A stretch of DNA of 64,000 nt from MED-G116 sp038147495 (GCA_038147495.1 JAYQTT010000002.1:1-64000), one strand, 5' to 3'; positions 34,177 to 43,715 are shown, numbered from the stretch's first letter. Made by a program: numbers and translations. Notes: generated from the letters alone by a model not told the origin.

Positions 34177-35169
34177 ATGTTCAGATTTTTTACAACCAGA
34201 AAGTGGTTGCTCTGGGCTTGGCTCGGTTCTGTAATCATCCTCTCATCGCTGTGGGTACAGGTCCGGATCGACGTAGAGATCAACAATTGGTTCGGCGACT
34301 TTTACGATATGATCCAAAAGGCGCTTGCCGAACCCAATTCCATCACCCTCGGGGAATATTTCCGCAGTCTTGCGAGCTTCCTGTCATTGGCCGCCATCTA
34401 TGTCGCGATTGCTGTGATTGTTGGATATTTCACAAGTCATTTCCTCTTCCGCTGGCGAACGGCAATGGTCGAATGGTATCACAGCGTGTATTACCGGGCG
34501 GGCAAGATTGAAGGTGCGGCACAGCGTGTGCAGGAAGATACGATCAAATTTTCCCGTATCATGGAAAGCCTTGGCACAAGTCTGATCGAGTCAGTCATGG
34601 TTTTGATTCAATTCATTCCCATCCTGTTTGGGCTGTCCGTGGGAATTCCGATCTTCTTTTTTGGTGAGTGGGAATATGGCCTGATCACCGGCGCCCTGCT
34701 GTGGAGCCTCGGCGGCACCATTTTTCTTATCGGTCTTGGCTGGATTTTGCGGTTGGTTGGTGTGGAATACGATCTGCAGAAGAAAGAGGCAGCCTACAGA
34801 AAAATGCTCGTGATTGCCGAGGATGATGAAACCATCCGCCCGAAAACAATCGAAGAACTGTTTGATGATGTCCGCTCAATCCACTTTTTGTCATACATTC
34901 GGTACCTCTATTTCAATATAGGTCGGATCGCCTATCTGCAGGCGAATGTTCTGTCAGCATATGTCTTTCTGGCGCCAGCCATTGTGGCAGGTGTGGTAAC
35001 TCTTGGGGTGATGCAGCAGATTATTCGTGCATTCGGCAGGGTTGAGGGCTCACTGCAATATCTGCTGAAAGCCTGGCCGACAATCATTGAATTGATGAGC
35101 GTCTATAAACGTCTGCGGGAATTCGAAGCCCAAATCCTGGAGACCGAAGAAAAGACAGCCAAGGCCTGA
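34177..35169 (+). CDS. SbmA/BacA-like peptide transporter
   Basis: The 330-residue membrane protein resembles the SbmA/BacA family, proton-driven importers of microcin-like and proline-rich peptides in the ABC-exporter fold but without an ATPase domain. Visible features are WVQVRIDVEINNWFGDFYDMIQ near the N-terminus, FRWRTAMVEWYHSVYY, EGAAQRVQEDTIKFSRIMES and GRVEGSLQYLLKAWPTIIELM. It is shorter than typical SbmA (about 400 residues), mainly at the N-terminus, where the first helix may be missing. The start follows a GGGAG site. It stands alone after the mre/rod cluster. The substrate is unknown. Confidence 0.85.
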   Translation: MFRFFTTRKWLLWAWLGSVIILSSLWVQVRIDVEINNWFGDFYDMIQKALAEPNSITLGEYFRSLASFLSLAAIYVAIAVIVGYFTSHFLFRWRTAMVEWYHSVYYRAGKIEGAAQRVQEDTIKFSRIMESLGTSLIESVMVLIQFIPILFGLSVGIPIFFFGEWEYGLITGALLWSLGGTIFLIGLGWILRLVGVEYDLQKKEAAYRKMLVIAEDDETIRPKTIEELFDDVRSIHFLSYIRYLYFNIGRIAYLQANVLSAYVFLAPAIVAGVVTLGVMQQIIRAFGRVEGSLQYLLKAWPTIIELMSVYKRLREFEAQILETEEKTAKA

Positions 35170-35193
35170 TGCGGCTAAGGCTGACCCGCCATC

Positions 35194-36633
35194 CTACCGG
35201 CTGGCAAGGTTGGTGCTGGAATGTGATCCAAGCGTGGAGGTGATGATAACTTCACCGCCTCGCGCGCGGACCACATCGCCGCCCACAACCTCATCGGCCT
35301 TGTAATCGCCGCCCTTGACCAGAATGTCGGGTTGCAAGGCGGTGATCAGCTCCAGCGGTGTATCCTCATCGAAAACAACCACGCCCGCAACATGTGGCAG
35401 GCTCGCCAACACTTTTGCTCTGGTCTCGGCATTCTGTAACGGACGTGTCGGGCCTTTTAGCTGCTGGACAGAGGCATCGCTGTTCAAACCCACGATGAGC
35501 TTGTCACAACGTTGTGCCGCGTCATCAAGCAGGAACATGTGACCCGGGTGCAGGACGTCAAAGCAGCCATTTGTGAAGCCAACGCGCACACCCGCATTGC
35601 GCCATTCATGGCATTTTGCTGTCCAGTGGGCCCAATCTGTCGGTGGCATGGCCGTAGCAAGACGGGCAATGATTTCCCCCGGGCTGACGACAGCAGTTCC
35701 AGATTTTTCAACGACAATGCTGGCGGCAAGATTGGCGATGCTGGCAGCCGTTGCAAAGTCAACGCCAGCGGCAATGCTGGCGGAAAAGGTGGCGACAACG
35801 GTGTCACCTGCACCGGACACATCAAAAACATCGCGTGCCATTGCCGGAATATGCGTTGTGTCACCGGATGCCGATGCCAACAGGACGCCGCGGGCGCTCA
35901 ATGTCGCCATGATGGCACCGATCCGGTGCTCCTTTGCAAGCTGTGCTGAGATGCGCGCAATATCGTCAATATTGGACAGCTCAGACTGTGTGGCACTTTG
36001 CAGTTCGGCAAGGTTGGGTGTCAGCACATCAACATCGGCATAGGCGGCAAAGTCGGCAAGCTTTGGATCGGCAATGACCATCTTTCCCGCCGCCTTTGCA
36101 GATTTCACCACTTTGGCGATGACCGAGGGTTGCAGGCAGCCTTTGGCGTAGTCGGAAAGGACAATAATGTCAGCTGTGGTGATGTCAGCCGTGATCATTT
36201 TAACAAGCTGTGATGCGTCTTCGGAGCCAAGCGGCTCCCTGACTTCCTCGTCAACGCGCAGAATTTGCTGTCCACCGGCACGAAACCGTGTCTTTACGCT
36301 TGTTGGTCTGCCGTCAACCACAAAGGGCGCGAATTCGAGTCCCGGCGCCTTTTCGATCTCGTCCTGAAGCGTTTGTGCCGCCTTATCCTTGCCGGTTATC
36401 CCAATCAGCCGCACATGGCACCCGAGATAGGCAAGATTGCACGCCACATTTGCCGCGCCGCCGGGCATTTGCCGGCTATTGGTCTTGCTCAGGATCGGAA
36501 CGGGGGCTTCGGGCGAAATGCGTTTGACATCACCGTCAACAAACTGATCAAGCATGACGTCACCAATGACCAGAACCCGGCGGCCTTGCATGGCAACCAG
36601 AACATTCGCAAGGGTCATCGAGTCCAATTTCAT
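35194..36633 (-). CDS. hldE: Bifunctional heptose-7-phosphate kinase / heptose-1-phosphate adenylyltransferase
   Basis: The 479-residue protein makes ADP-heptose precursor for LPS core. The N-terminal ribokinase-type domain has RVLVIGDVMLDQFVDGDVKR, MPGGAANVACNLAYLG and the catalytic base in DVSGAGDTVVATF. The C-terminal nucleotidyltransferase domain begins VGFTNGCFDVLHPGHMFLL with the HxGH motif. The fused arrangement is normal for proteobacteria. It is followed on the same strand by no other gene; glmU lies 35 bases upstream. Confidence 0.95.
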   Translation of the reverse strand: MKLDSMTLANVLVAMQGRRVLVIGDVMLDQFVDGDVKRISPEAPVPILSKTNSRQMPGGAANVACNLAYLGCHVRLIGITGKDKAAQTLQDEIEKAPGLEFAPFVVDGRPTSVKTRFRAGGQQILRVDEEVREPLGSEDASQLVKMITADITTADIIVLSDYAKGCLQPSVIAKVVKSAKAAGKMVIADPKLADFAAYADVDVLTPNLAELQSATQSELSNIDDIARISAQLAKEHRIGAIMATLSARGVLLASASGDTTHIPAMARDVFDVSGAGDTVVATFSASIAAGVDFATAASIANLAASIVVEKSGTAVVSPGEIIARLATAMPPTDWAHWTAKCHEWRNAGVRVGFTNGCFDVLHPGHMFLLDDAAQRCDKLIVGLNSDASVQQLKGPTRPLQNAETRAKVLASLPHVAGVVVFDEDTPLELITALQPDILVKGGDYKADEVVGGDVVRARGGEVIITSTLGSHSSTNLASR

Positions 36634-36668
36634 GTCTGAAACTCCTGTTCAGTCAACGCAGTCGCGGT

Positions 36669-38021
36669 TCATCCGTCAGGTTTGGAATTCTTTTTGGCGC
36701 GTGTTGCTTTTTTGCGATCGCGGAAATCCTTTGCCGCGCCACTGCGCCGTTCCATCGGTGCGCGTGTCAATGCGATATCGTCCTGCTCGATATTTTCGGT
36801 CACGGTACTTCCGGCGCCAATGACCGCGCCATCGCCAATCGAAACCGGTGCCACAAGCGCCGTGTTTGATCCGATGAAAGCATTCTCGCCAATGATCGTC
36901 TTGAACTTGTTAAAGCCGTCATAATTACAGGTGATGGTTCCGGCGCCGATATTTGCGCCAGCGCCAATCTCGGCATCGCCAAGATAGGTCAGATGATTTG
37001 CCTTTGCGCCGGTGCCAAGCACGGTGTTCTTGGTTTCGACAAAATTACCGATTTTCACACCTTCGCTGGCATTGGTGCCGGGGCGCAGCCGGGCATAGGG
37101 GCCGATTACACAGCATGGCCCGAGGACCGCGCCTTCAAGATGCGAGAAGGCCTTGATGATGCTTCCTTCGCCAATATGGCAGCCACTCCCAATGACCACA
37201 TGCGGTTCAATGATGACGTCACGCTCAATCACGCTGTTGGCGTTCAAAAAGACTGTCTCAGGCGCGATCAAAGTCACACCTTCATCCATCGCCGCCTGCC
37301 GCAATTGCTGTTGCATGGATGCTTCAACCAGGGCGAGGTCGGCGCGGCTGTTGACGCCCAAAAGCTCGGCAGATGTGGTGATCTCATAGCCAATCGTAAA
37401 CCCCTGTGCGCGGGCAATGGCAACGATGTCTGTCAGATAGATTTCGCCTTGGGCATTGCCTGCATTCACCTTGTCGAGCAGATCAAAGATCAACGGTGCC
37501 CGGCACGCCATGATGCCGCCATTGACCAGCGTGATCTCCTTTTCCGCTGCGGTGGCATCGCGATCCTCGACAATCCGCTCAACCTGCCCATGCGGGTCCC
37601 GGACGATCCGGCCATAGCCGTCTGGCCGCCCTGTTTCAAAGGCAAGAAGTGCGATGTCGTGGCCGCCAGCAACCTGATTTGTCAGGCGATTGAGTGTCTG
37701 GCCCGACACAAGCGGCGTATCAGCAAAGACAACCAGTGCGATACCGTCAAAACCCGCCAGCTTGTCGCGTGTGCACATAACGGCATGTCCGGTGCCGAGC
37801 GGTGGGTCCTGAATGGCGAATTCTTCTTCGCCAAGCCATGATTGGATCTCGCCCGAATCTTTGGAGAGGACGGTTATGATGCGCGCGGCCCCGGCAGATT
37901 TTGCGGCATCGAGGCTCCAGGCAAGCATTGGGCGCCCGCCAATCTGATGCAGGGGTTTGGCCAGCGAGGATTTCATCCGTTTGCCCTGACCGGCGGCGAG
38001 AATGATGGCTGCGACATTCAT
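36669..38021 (-). CDS. glmU: Bifunctional UDP-GlcNAc pyrophosphorylase / GlcN-1-P acetyltransferase
   Basis: The 450-residue enzyme makes UDP-N-acetylglucosamine. The N-terminal uridyltransferase starts AAIILAAGQGKRMKSSLAKP; the C-terminal left-handed beta helix has many hexapeptide repeats (IGEGSIIKAFSHLEGAVLG, LTYLGDAEIGAGANIGAGT) and the catalytic His region. The tail is Lys-rich. It is divergent from glmS, the previous enzyme of the same pathway, across 216 bases that hold both promoters and a GACAATTGTC palindrome at 38193-38202. Confidence 0.95.
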   Translation of the reverse strand: MNVAAIILAAGQGKRMKSSLAKPLHQIGGRPMLAWSLDAAKSAGAARIITVLSKDSGEIQSWLGEEEFAIQDPPLGTGHAVMCTRDKLAGFDGIALVVFADTPLVSGQTLNRLTNQVAGGHDIALLAFETGRPDGYGRIVRDPHGQVERIVEDRDATAAEKEITLVNGGIMACRAPLIFDLLDKVNAGNAQGEIYLTDIVAIARAQGFTIGYEITTSAELLGVNSRADLALVEASMQQQLRQAAMDEGVTLIAPETVFLNANSVIERDVIIEPHVVIGSGCHIGEGSIIKAFSHLEGAVLGPCCVIGPYARLRPGTNASEGVKIGNFVETKNTVLGTGAKANHLTYLGDAEIGAGANIGAGTITCNYDGFNKFKTIIGENAFIGSNTALVAPVSIGDGAVIGAGSTVTENIEQDDIALTRAPMERRSGAAKDFRDRKKATRAKKNSKPDG

Positions 38022-38237
38022 GGGCTTTATATAAGCTTAATTTCGGGGAAAAACCAATTGTTTGGCACATTCCGGTGGCAGTTTTGTTGCAAGCGGCGTG
38101 AACGGCAGTAATGTGTCTCAATTCTGCCTTTCTTCCTTTCTAGATTATCTTTATTACTGAGAGCCAAGTCATGCGGGCGGTCAGCCAATCATGACAATTG
38201 TCCTGACTGACAGGATGTTTGAATAAGGGGATAGCGC

Positions 38238-40193
38238 ATGTGCGGAATCGTCGGTGCGGTCGGTCTTGAAAATTGCAGCGATACCTTGCTCGATGCGCTG
38301 AAGCGTCTGGAATATCGCGGCTATGACAGTGCCGGAATTGTGACCCATCATGGCGACGGGTTTGAGATCACCCGCTCTGTCGGCAAGCTTGCCAGTCTCG
38401 ACGCCCAGATGCGCAAAAAACCAATGCCGGGTGCGATTGGCATCGGCCACACAAGATGGGCAACGCATGGTGGCGTTTCCGAAGCCAATGCCCATCCGCA
38501 CGCTGCCTCCGACAAGGTGGCCATTGTTCATAACGGCATTATCGAAAATCATCGCGGGTTGCGAAGCCGCCTTGAGGCCGATGGCCATATCTTTGGTTCG
38601 GATACCGACAGCGAAGTTCTGGCGCATTTGTTTGTTGAGGCGTTTGAAGAAGGGCTGTCACCGGCAGAGGCAACCAAAAAAGTCATGTCGCAAATTGACG
38701 GCGCTTATGCTTTTGCCGTTTTGGCGAAGGCGCACAGCGATATGTTGATCGTGGCGCGCAATGCCTCACCGCTTGCGATCGGCATTGGTGACGGTGCGTG
38801 TTTCATCGGTTCTGACGCTATCGCGCTGGCGCATCTGACCCGCCGGGTGATTTATCTCAAGGACCATGATTTCGCCCTTGTCAGCGCGGATAATGTGGCG
38901 GTTTTTGATGCCAATGCCGTGCCGGTCAATCGCGAAGAGGTGATTGTGGCGGCAAGCCCCGGGCTGGTCGATAAAGGCGGCTATCGTCACTACATGGAAA
39001 AGGAAATCCATGAACAGCCGGACGCCATTGCCCACTCGCTGGCGGCAATGACCGGCGCGGATGGCCGGCTGGCCACGCCAATGTCGCGGGATGATCTTGC
39101 GAAGATTTCTGGCATTGTGATGCTGGCCGCCGGTACCAGCCATTATGCCTCACTGGTGGCGCGCTATTGGATAGAAGGTCTTGCCCGCGTGCCTGTCTCT
39201 TGCGAGATCGCCTCGGAATATCGCTATCGCAAGCCGGTGACCAGCAGCTTTTCAACAGCCATTGCGATTTCCCAATCGGGTGAGAGCCTTGATACGCTCA
39301 TGGCGATGCGGCATGCCGCGGAAAATGATCTGACCACGATCGGCCTTGTGAATGTGCCCGGAAGCACGATTGCAAGAGAGGCGGATATTGTCATGCCGAC
39401 GCGCGCCGGACCGGAAATCGGCGTTGCCAGCACCAAAGCCTTTACCGCGCAATTGACCGTTTTGTTCGGCTTTGCTGTGGCGCTGGCCGAAGCAAAAGGC
39501 ACCATCAGTGCGGCGCGGGCAGATGAATTGCAGCAGGAAATTCAGGCGCTTCCCGGGCTGGTCGGCCGTGCATTGGGTTCGTTTGACCTGATCCGCCCGA
39601 TTGCCCATGATCTTGCCCGGGCACGCTCTGCTCTGTTCCTTGGCCGTGATGCCCTGTTCCCGCTGGCGCTTGAAGGGGCGCTCAAGCTCAAGGAATTAAG
39701 CTATATTCACGCCGAGGGCTTTGCCTCGGGCGAGATGAAGCACGGGCCAATTGCCTTGATCGAGGAGGGGTTGCCGGTTGTGGCGATGCTGGCAGCGGAT
39801 GAGGTGATGGGCAAGGCAGCAAGCAATCTTCGCGAGGCCAGCGCCCGCGGCGCAAAGCTGATCCTGCTGACCGATGAGGCCGCCGCCGGTGAGGTAGATT
39901 TCGCCGATGAGATCATCACCGTGCCGCGTGTTGACCCGCTTCTTGCCCCTGTTTTGCTGGCGATACCGGCACAGATCCTTGCCTATTTGACCGCGGTGGA
40001 AAAGGGCACTGACGTTGATCAACCGCGCAATCTGGCAAAATCTGTGACTGGAATAACCTCGTTGGCGGTCAATAAAATAGGGTTCAGACAACGTGGATGT
40101 TTTTCCAATTTCATCTTGATGGCTGCCAAACGCACGAACATTTTGAATATGATTCAAGTATCGAAAATTATTGCTCTTCGGCAGAAGGGTTGA
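38238..40193 (+). CDS. glmS: Glucosamine-6-phosphate synthase with an aberrant C-terminal extension
   Basis: The glutamine amidotransferase/isomerase makes glucosamine-6-phosphate from fructose-6-phosphate. Cys2 (MCGIVGAVG) is the nucleophile; the glutaminase domain has GHTRWATHGGVSEANAHPH, and two SIS domains carry SQSGESLDTLMAMR and STKAFTAQL. The family ends in DQPRNLAKSVTVE. Here the frame leaves that ending after SVT at 40049 and runs 47 unrelated residues to 40193, giving 651 in place of about 606. Reading ACT-G-GAA-TAA shows that two missing bases (for example TG in CTGTGG) would restore TVE and a stop at 40054-40056. The extension is therefore probably an artefact or a recent mutation. 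Confidence 0.93.
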   Translation: MCGIVGAVGLENCSDTLLDALKRLEYRGYDSAGIVTHHGDGFEITRSVGKLASLDAQMRKKPMPGAIGIGHTRWATHGGVSEANAHPHAASDKVAIVHNGIIENHRGLRSRLEADGHIFGSDTDSEVLAHLFVEAFEEGLSPAEATKKVMSQIDGAYAFAVLAKAHSDMLIVARNASPLAIGIGDGACFIGSDAIALAHLTRRVIYLKDHDFALVSADNVAVFDANAVPVNREEVIVAASPGLVDKGGYRHYMEKEIHEQPDAIAHSLAAMTGADGRLATPMSRDDLAKISGIVMLAAGTSHYASLVARYWIEGLARVPVSCEIASEYRYRKPVTSSFSTAIAISQSGESLDTLMAMRHAAENDLTTIGLVNVPGSTIAREADIVMPTRAGPEIGVASTKAFTAQLTVLFGFAVALAEAKGTISAARADELQQEIQALPGLVGRALGSFDLIRPIAHDLARARSALFLGRDALFPLALEGALKLKELSYIHAEGFASGEMKHGPIALIEEGLPVVAMLAADEVMGKAASNLREASARGAKLILLTDEAAAGEVDFADEIITVPRVDPLLAPVLLAIPAQILAYLTAVEKGTDVDQPRNLAKSVTGITSLAVNKIGFRQRGCFSNFILMAAKRTNILNMIQVSKIIALRQKG

Positions 40194-41322
40194 CGTTCAA
40201 CAGGATTGCCAGATGGTTCAATTCTTTTTGAGACTGTTCATTTTTCACATAATCATCCTGTGAGATTTGATAGGTAACGTGATTTAAACCAAAACTTACA
40301 CAGGAAGTTGAGGTTCATGGAAGAACTTAAAGATCGGAAAAATTTGACCTAGGAGACTAATCTAAGAATAATCTCAGTAAAAATTTGCAAAATCCCACGG
40401 TAGAAGATTCATTCCCCTGTAAGGTTTCTGGATATGAATCCAGTTGCACTAAGAATTACAATCAGATTTCTACTCTGGAATAAGCAGTTGGACTTACCAA
40501 ACCCACAGACATAAGAAATTATCGTGTCAATATATGAACATTTTTCTCAATGTTTTAGCTTTCACTAACAGTTTGTCGAATGACAAAAACTGAACTTATG
40601 AATATTGGTGTAAGAATTTAATCAACTTTGAGCAAGGAGGATCTTGCAGGATTACTGGACTTGTATTGAGTTAACAATCTGGAGACCTTCAATCAAGACT
40701 GGTAAAATTAAAACTTCCAACGTGTGGGTCAGACTTGGTTGTTCAGGTTCACAAGTGCTCAATTTTGAGGATGCAGTAGTTAACCAGGGGTGAAGAACGA
40801 GGAGAAAACAAAGTCAATTGATGACCAGAATCCTATTTTGTTTTTGTTTCCGCTAACAACAAGTCCCAGACTCATCCTCAAAGATTTGGGCAATGATTTT
40901 GGGGATTATCTTTGGTCTGATCCAGTTCTACCCAATGAAACGGACTATAAACTCTCCTCATTATTTGAATTTACTCTTATTCACCAGAATCTTTTGGTTT
41001 GATGATTTCCTAAAAACATCAAAGAGTGTTGATTAGAAAATAAGGAACTGGGGATGAGTAATTGGCAAACCGATCTTTTGCAAGGTGAGAAATTTCGTAT
41101 GATTTTCGAAGGACATGAATATTCTTCTCGAAAATCTGTATAGGCGCTAAACGGTATTTTAAGTAAGTCCTGAGTGGGCATATTAGGTTCACGTCAAATG
41201 GAAGATGTGTAGAGTGTTCTTTCAAAATTGCCTACTCATAAAGCAGAAAGTTGCAGACCGAATAGAAAACATTCCTTTAAGAATTTTAAAGACAATGAAC
41301 AGAGTCTGACGGATATCCACAA

Positions 41323-41730
41323 ATGAGTGAGCAAAAAAAGGATGAAACAATGGCAGGAAAAAACAAACCACGTATTGGGTTTGATACACAAAAAGCGAAT
41401 AAATCAGCGTCTTGAGAATGACGAATTTTCAAACCGAAGGCGCGAGTTAAAAAGATTTAAGGAGCGACCAGAGGTTAAAGCAAAGAGCGAAACTCAAGCA
41501 TCAATCGACAGGAGAAAAGCAAAATATCGTTATCACAAAGCAATGTCAGTGCTCGAACCTATTCTTATGGCACGGATTGCATAAAAAACAAATTAAGGGA
41601 ACTTTATGAAGAAAGGCAGAAGCGTTCCGAAGAAGAAGGGGTTGAGTATTATTTTACTGCTTCAGATCTTCCCATTCATTTTGACTTTTGTGCCTTGACC
41701 CAGATTTTACAGGAAGATTTATCAAGGTGA
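41323..41730 (+). pseudogene. Decayed gene for a highly charged protein, family unknown
   Basis: Three protein-like segments lie in series: frame 1 from ATG 41323 (MSEQKKDETMAGKNKPRIGF), frame 2 over about 41400-41584 (RRRELKRFKERPEVKAKSE, then SVLEPILMARIA), and frame 1 again from about 41587 (LRELYEERQKRSEEEGVEYY, then LPIHFDFCALTQILQ) to a TGA at about 41730. The steady high Lys/Arg/Glu content and plausible protein endings suggest one or two former genes with frameshifts. The RPEVKA-type repeats loosely recall small phage proteins, but I cannot name a family. Confidence 0.4.
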
Positions 41731-41974
41731 CCCAAGAAATGGGCAAACTGTTGAAAATTTCAAGACTTCAAAAATACAGCATCGATTGTCGGTAAAATCT
41801 AGGAAGTACCCTGTCTCAACAGCATATGCTTAAATGCCAGTTCTAATCATCACTTTTTTGCTTGAAAACCCAAAATCGCTCATCAAAATAGTCTTATTGC
41901 ATCGAAAAGAATAAAGACAACGTTTCGGTGGTCAGCAATTTATTTCTTTCTAACATCTTTTCAAGATTGAGGCA

Positions 41975-42005
41975 AGATACCTTATGCTCTGCAGGTATCT
42001 TTTTT
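41975..42005 (+). terminator. Rho-independent terminator-like hairpin
   Basis: AAGATACC and GGTATCTT pair as an 8-base-pair stem with a 12-base loop, followed by a run of T. It lies about 245 bases after the decayed gene and ahead of the acetyltransferase gene, in the AT-rich region. Confidence 0.65.
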
Positions 42006-42335
42006 CATTGATGAGCAAATTCAAGTCAAATACTTCATGCTCTGAGATTTGGATGAAGATTGGTACAGGCAATGCAAATGTTGTAAAATGAGTTGGTCAA
42101 AAAGAAATACCAACTCCTTTTTGATGTTGGGTGGAAGTTTCCAAGGAAGAACTAATTTCAAAGGCTGTTTCTGTTTTGCGATGACTTTGTGGGCATTGCG
42201 TCCCTCGCGGTCACTTCTTTTTGTTTGTCAATAATCGCCTTACAAAATCAGTCAACGGAAGCCCGAGTTAGACACGGACGATCGTAAGATTACCTGCTGG
42301 TTGAGTGAACATAGCTTTGCTGTTAGACAAAGAAT

Positions 42336-42866
42336 ATGAATATTAGACTTGCGCAAGAATCAGATTTGGCCTCAATCCAGAGGGTTATTAAAACTGCGTT
42401 TTCTGATGAAGAGAACGAAGCCATTAGCAGTTTTGCCGCTGACCTCGCTACAGAATTAGCCAGTCCTCCAATCAAGTCATTGGTTGCTGAAGTTGACAAT
42501 CAAGTGATTGGCTACGTGTCCTACAGCCCAATATTCTTGAAATCTGATACAAATATCTCTGGATACATTCTTGCACCACTCGCTGTATCTCCAACGCATC
42601 AAAAACAAGGTGTTGGATCAAACCTCATCAACAGTGGAATAGATATGCTCACCAAAGATGGTGCTGGCATTCTACTGGTTTATGGTGACCCGGATTACTA
42701 TGGGCGGTTCGGTTTCAAAGAAGAAATCGGTCGTTCATTCGTTCCACCATACCCGCTGGAATATCCTTTTGGATGGACAGGAATGATGTTGAATGGAACT
42801 GCTGTGCCCGACAAGTCAATGAAATTTGAGTGTGTTAACGCACTCTCAAAACCAGAGTTGTGGTGA
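42336..42866 (+). CDS. GNAT-family N-acetyltransferase (YhbS-like)
   Basis: The 176-residue protein starts MNIRLAQESDLASIQRVIKT, has acetyl-CoA-site strands ILAPLAVSPTHQKQGVGSNL (the Q/RxxGxG/A motif) and VYGDPDYYGRFGFKEE, typical of the YhbS-like GNAT group. The substrate is unknown. Codon use is more AT-rich than flanking genes, consistent with transfer as part of the AT-rich region. It is the only intact gene there. Confidence 0.85.
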   Translation: MNIRLAQESDLASIQRVIKTAFSDEENEAISSFAADLATELASPPIKSLVAEVDNQVIGYVSYSPIFLKSDTNISGYILAPLAVSPTHQKQGVGSNLINSGIDMLTKDGAGILLVYGDPDYYGRFGFKEEIGRSFVPPYPLEYPFGWTGMMLNGTAVPDKSMKFECVNALSKPELW

Positions 42867-42891
42867 TAGTCGGTGCATTATGGGAATTGGA

Positions 42892-42908
42892 GTGACCACA
42901 TAGGTCAC
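42892..42908. repeat. Short dyad after the acetyltransferase gene
   Basis: GTGACC and GGTCAC flank ACATA 25 bases beyond the stop codon, with extra AATTG/CAATT symmetry outside. It may be a weak terminator or a protein site, and it lies close to the right-hand limit of the AT-rich stretch. Confidence 0.4.
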
Positions 42909-43080
42909 AATTGCCCTATCTCATCTGTTTTGCTTTTCTCAAACTAATCTTTGGGCGCGCATCGAAACGTGCCTATTGTTGCGGCGGTGGAATAGGCGCT
43001 CGCTTAAAGCAAGGCGTCTTGCCGTGCATGGTGCCGCCTGCGATTTCTGGAAAATAGTTAAAGGCAGCTAGAGTTTGCGT

Positions 43081-43685
43081 ATGCGAACTCTGGCGATCCT
43101 GATTCTGTCCTTGCTGCCCCTTTTGTCTGCTCCGGCTTTGGGGGCTGACTTTGACAAGGGACTAACCGCCGCAAAACGTGGTGACTACGCCACCGCCTTG
43201 CGGGAGTGGACGCCTCTTGCCGAACAGGGGCATGTCGAGGCCCAATATAATCTGGGTGTGATGTATTACAAAGGAAGGCGTTGAGCAGGATTATGCGGTG
43301 GCGTTGGAATGGTACCGGCGTGCCGCCGAAGGCAAAGGCTAGGGCCCAATATGCCAAAAGGCCCAATATTATCTGGTGTGATGTATCACAAAGGCGGGGC
43401 GTTGAGCAGGATTATGCGGCCGCGGTGGAATGGTACCGGCGTGCCGCCAAACAAGGTGATGCCATAGCCCAGAATAATTTAGGGCTGATGTATGCTCTTG
43501 GTGATGACATCGTTCAGGATTATGTGCAGGTCCATATGTGGGGCAATATTGCCAGATCAAATGGATCAGCGAAATGCAGGCAAGCTTCTGGATACACTGG
43601 AGAAGAAATTATGACCGCATCGCAAATTTCCGAGGCACAGGCGGCCGCCCGTGACTGTGTCGCCAAAGATTACAAGGGGTGTTGA
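43081..43685 (+). pseudogene. Sel1-repeat (TPR-like) secreted protein, broken by several indels
   Basis: The gene starts with a good signal peptide (MRTLAILILSLLPLLSAPAL) and ADFDKGLTAAKRGDYATALR, then Sel1 repeats (EAQYNLGVMYYKG, VEQDYAVALEWYRRAAE, VEQDYAAAVEWYRRAAKQGD, AQNNLGLMYALG). Frame breaks occur near 43275 (AAAGGAAGGCG where GGAGAAGGC is expected), 43335-43380 (the second repeat ends in TAG), and 43573-43611, where +1 and +2 changes cancel. The final exon-like piece MTASQISEAQAAARDCVAKD is intact. Sel1 proteins mediate protein-protein contacts in envelope and signalling complexes. The density of indels suggests decay or poor sequence. Confidence 0.85.
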
Positions 43686-43715
43686 TGGCCCTGAAACCGG
43701 GTTAATTGGCCGCCT

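Larger units (their letters stand above)
40057..42330. other. AT-rich, gene-poor accessory region
   Basis: The composition becomes visibly AT-rich soon after the glmS end and stays so to about 42.9 kb. Frames are short and broken; between 40200 and 41320 I see no protein I would defend. One frame at 40790-41002 (70 codons, GTG start after CAGGGG) has ordinary-looking composition but no recognisable family. No inverted terminal repeats, transposase motif, tRNA, integrase or CRISPR-type array was found. It probably represents decayed, transferred DNA next to glmS. Confidence 0.7.

Noticed and set aside
38193..38215. GACAATTGTC and TCCTG-ACTGA-CAGGA dyads upstream of glmS as an operator or ribozyme
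   Set aside because: They are short, and the glmS ribozyme class is not expected here; nothing of its core is visible.
40981..41225. Minus-strand frames in the AT-rich region
   Set aside because: Two overlapping frames with no recognisable motifs and no supported start; they are probably chance open frames.
42049..42234. Small Cys-rich reading frame in the AT-rich region
   Set aside because: It has a TTG start without ribosome-binding site, no family similarity, and lies among other chance frames.
40057..42330. Tn7-like element inserted at glmS
   Set aside because: The position fits, but no TnsA-E-like proteins, terminal repeats or target duplication are visible, and a two-base loss explains the abnormal glmS end without any insertion.
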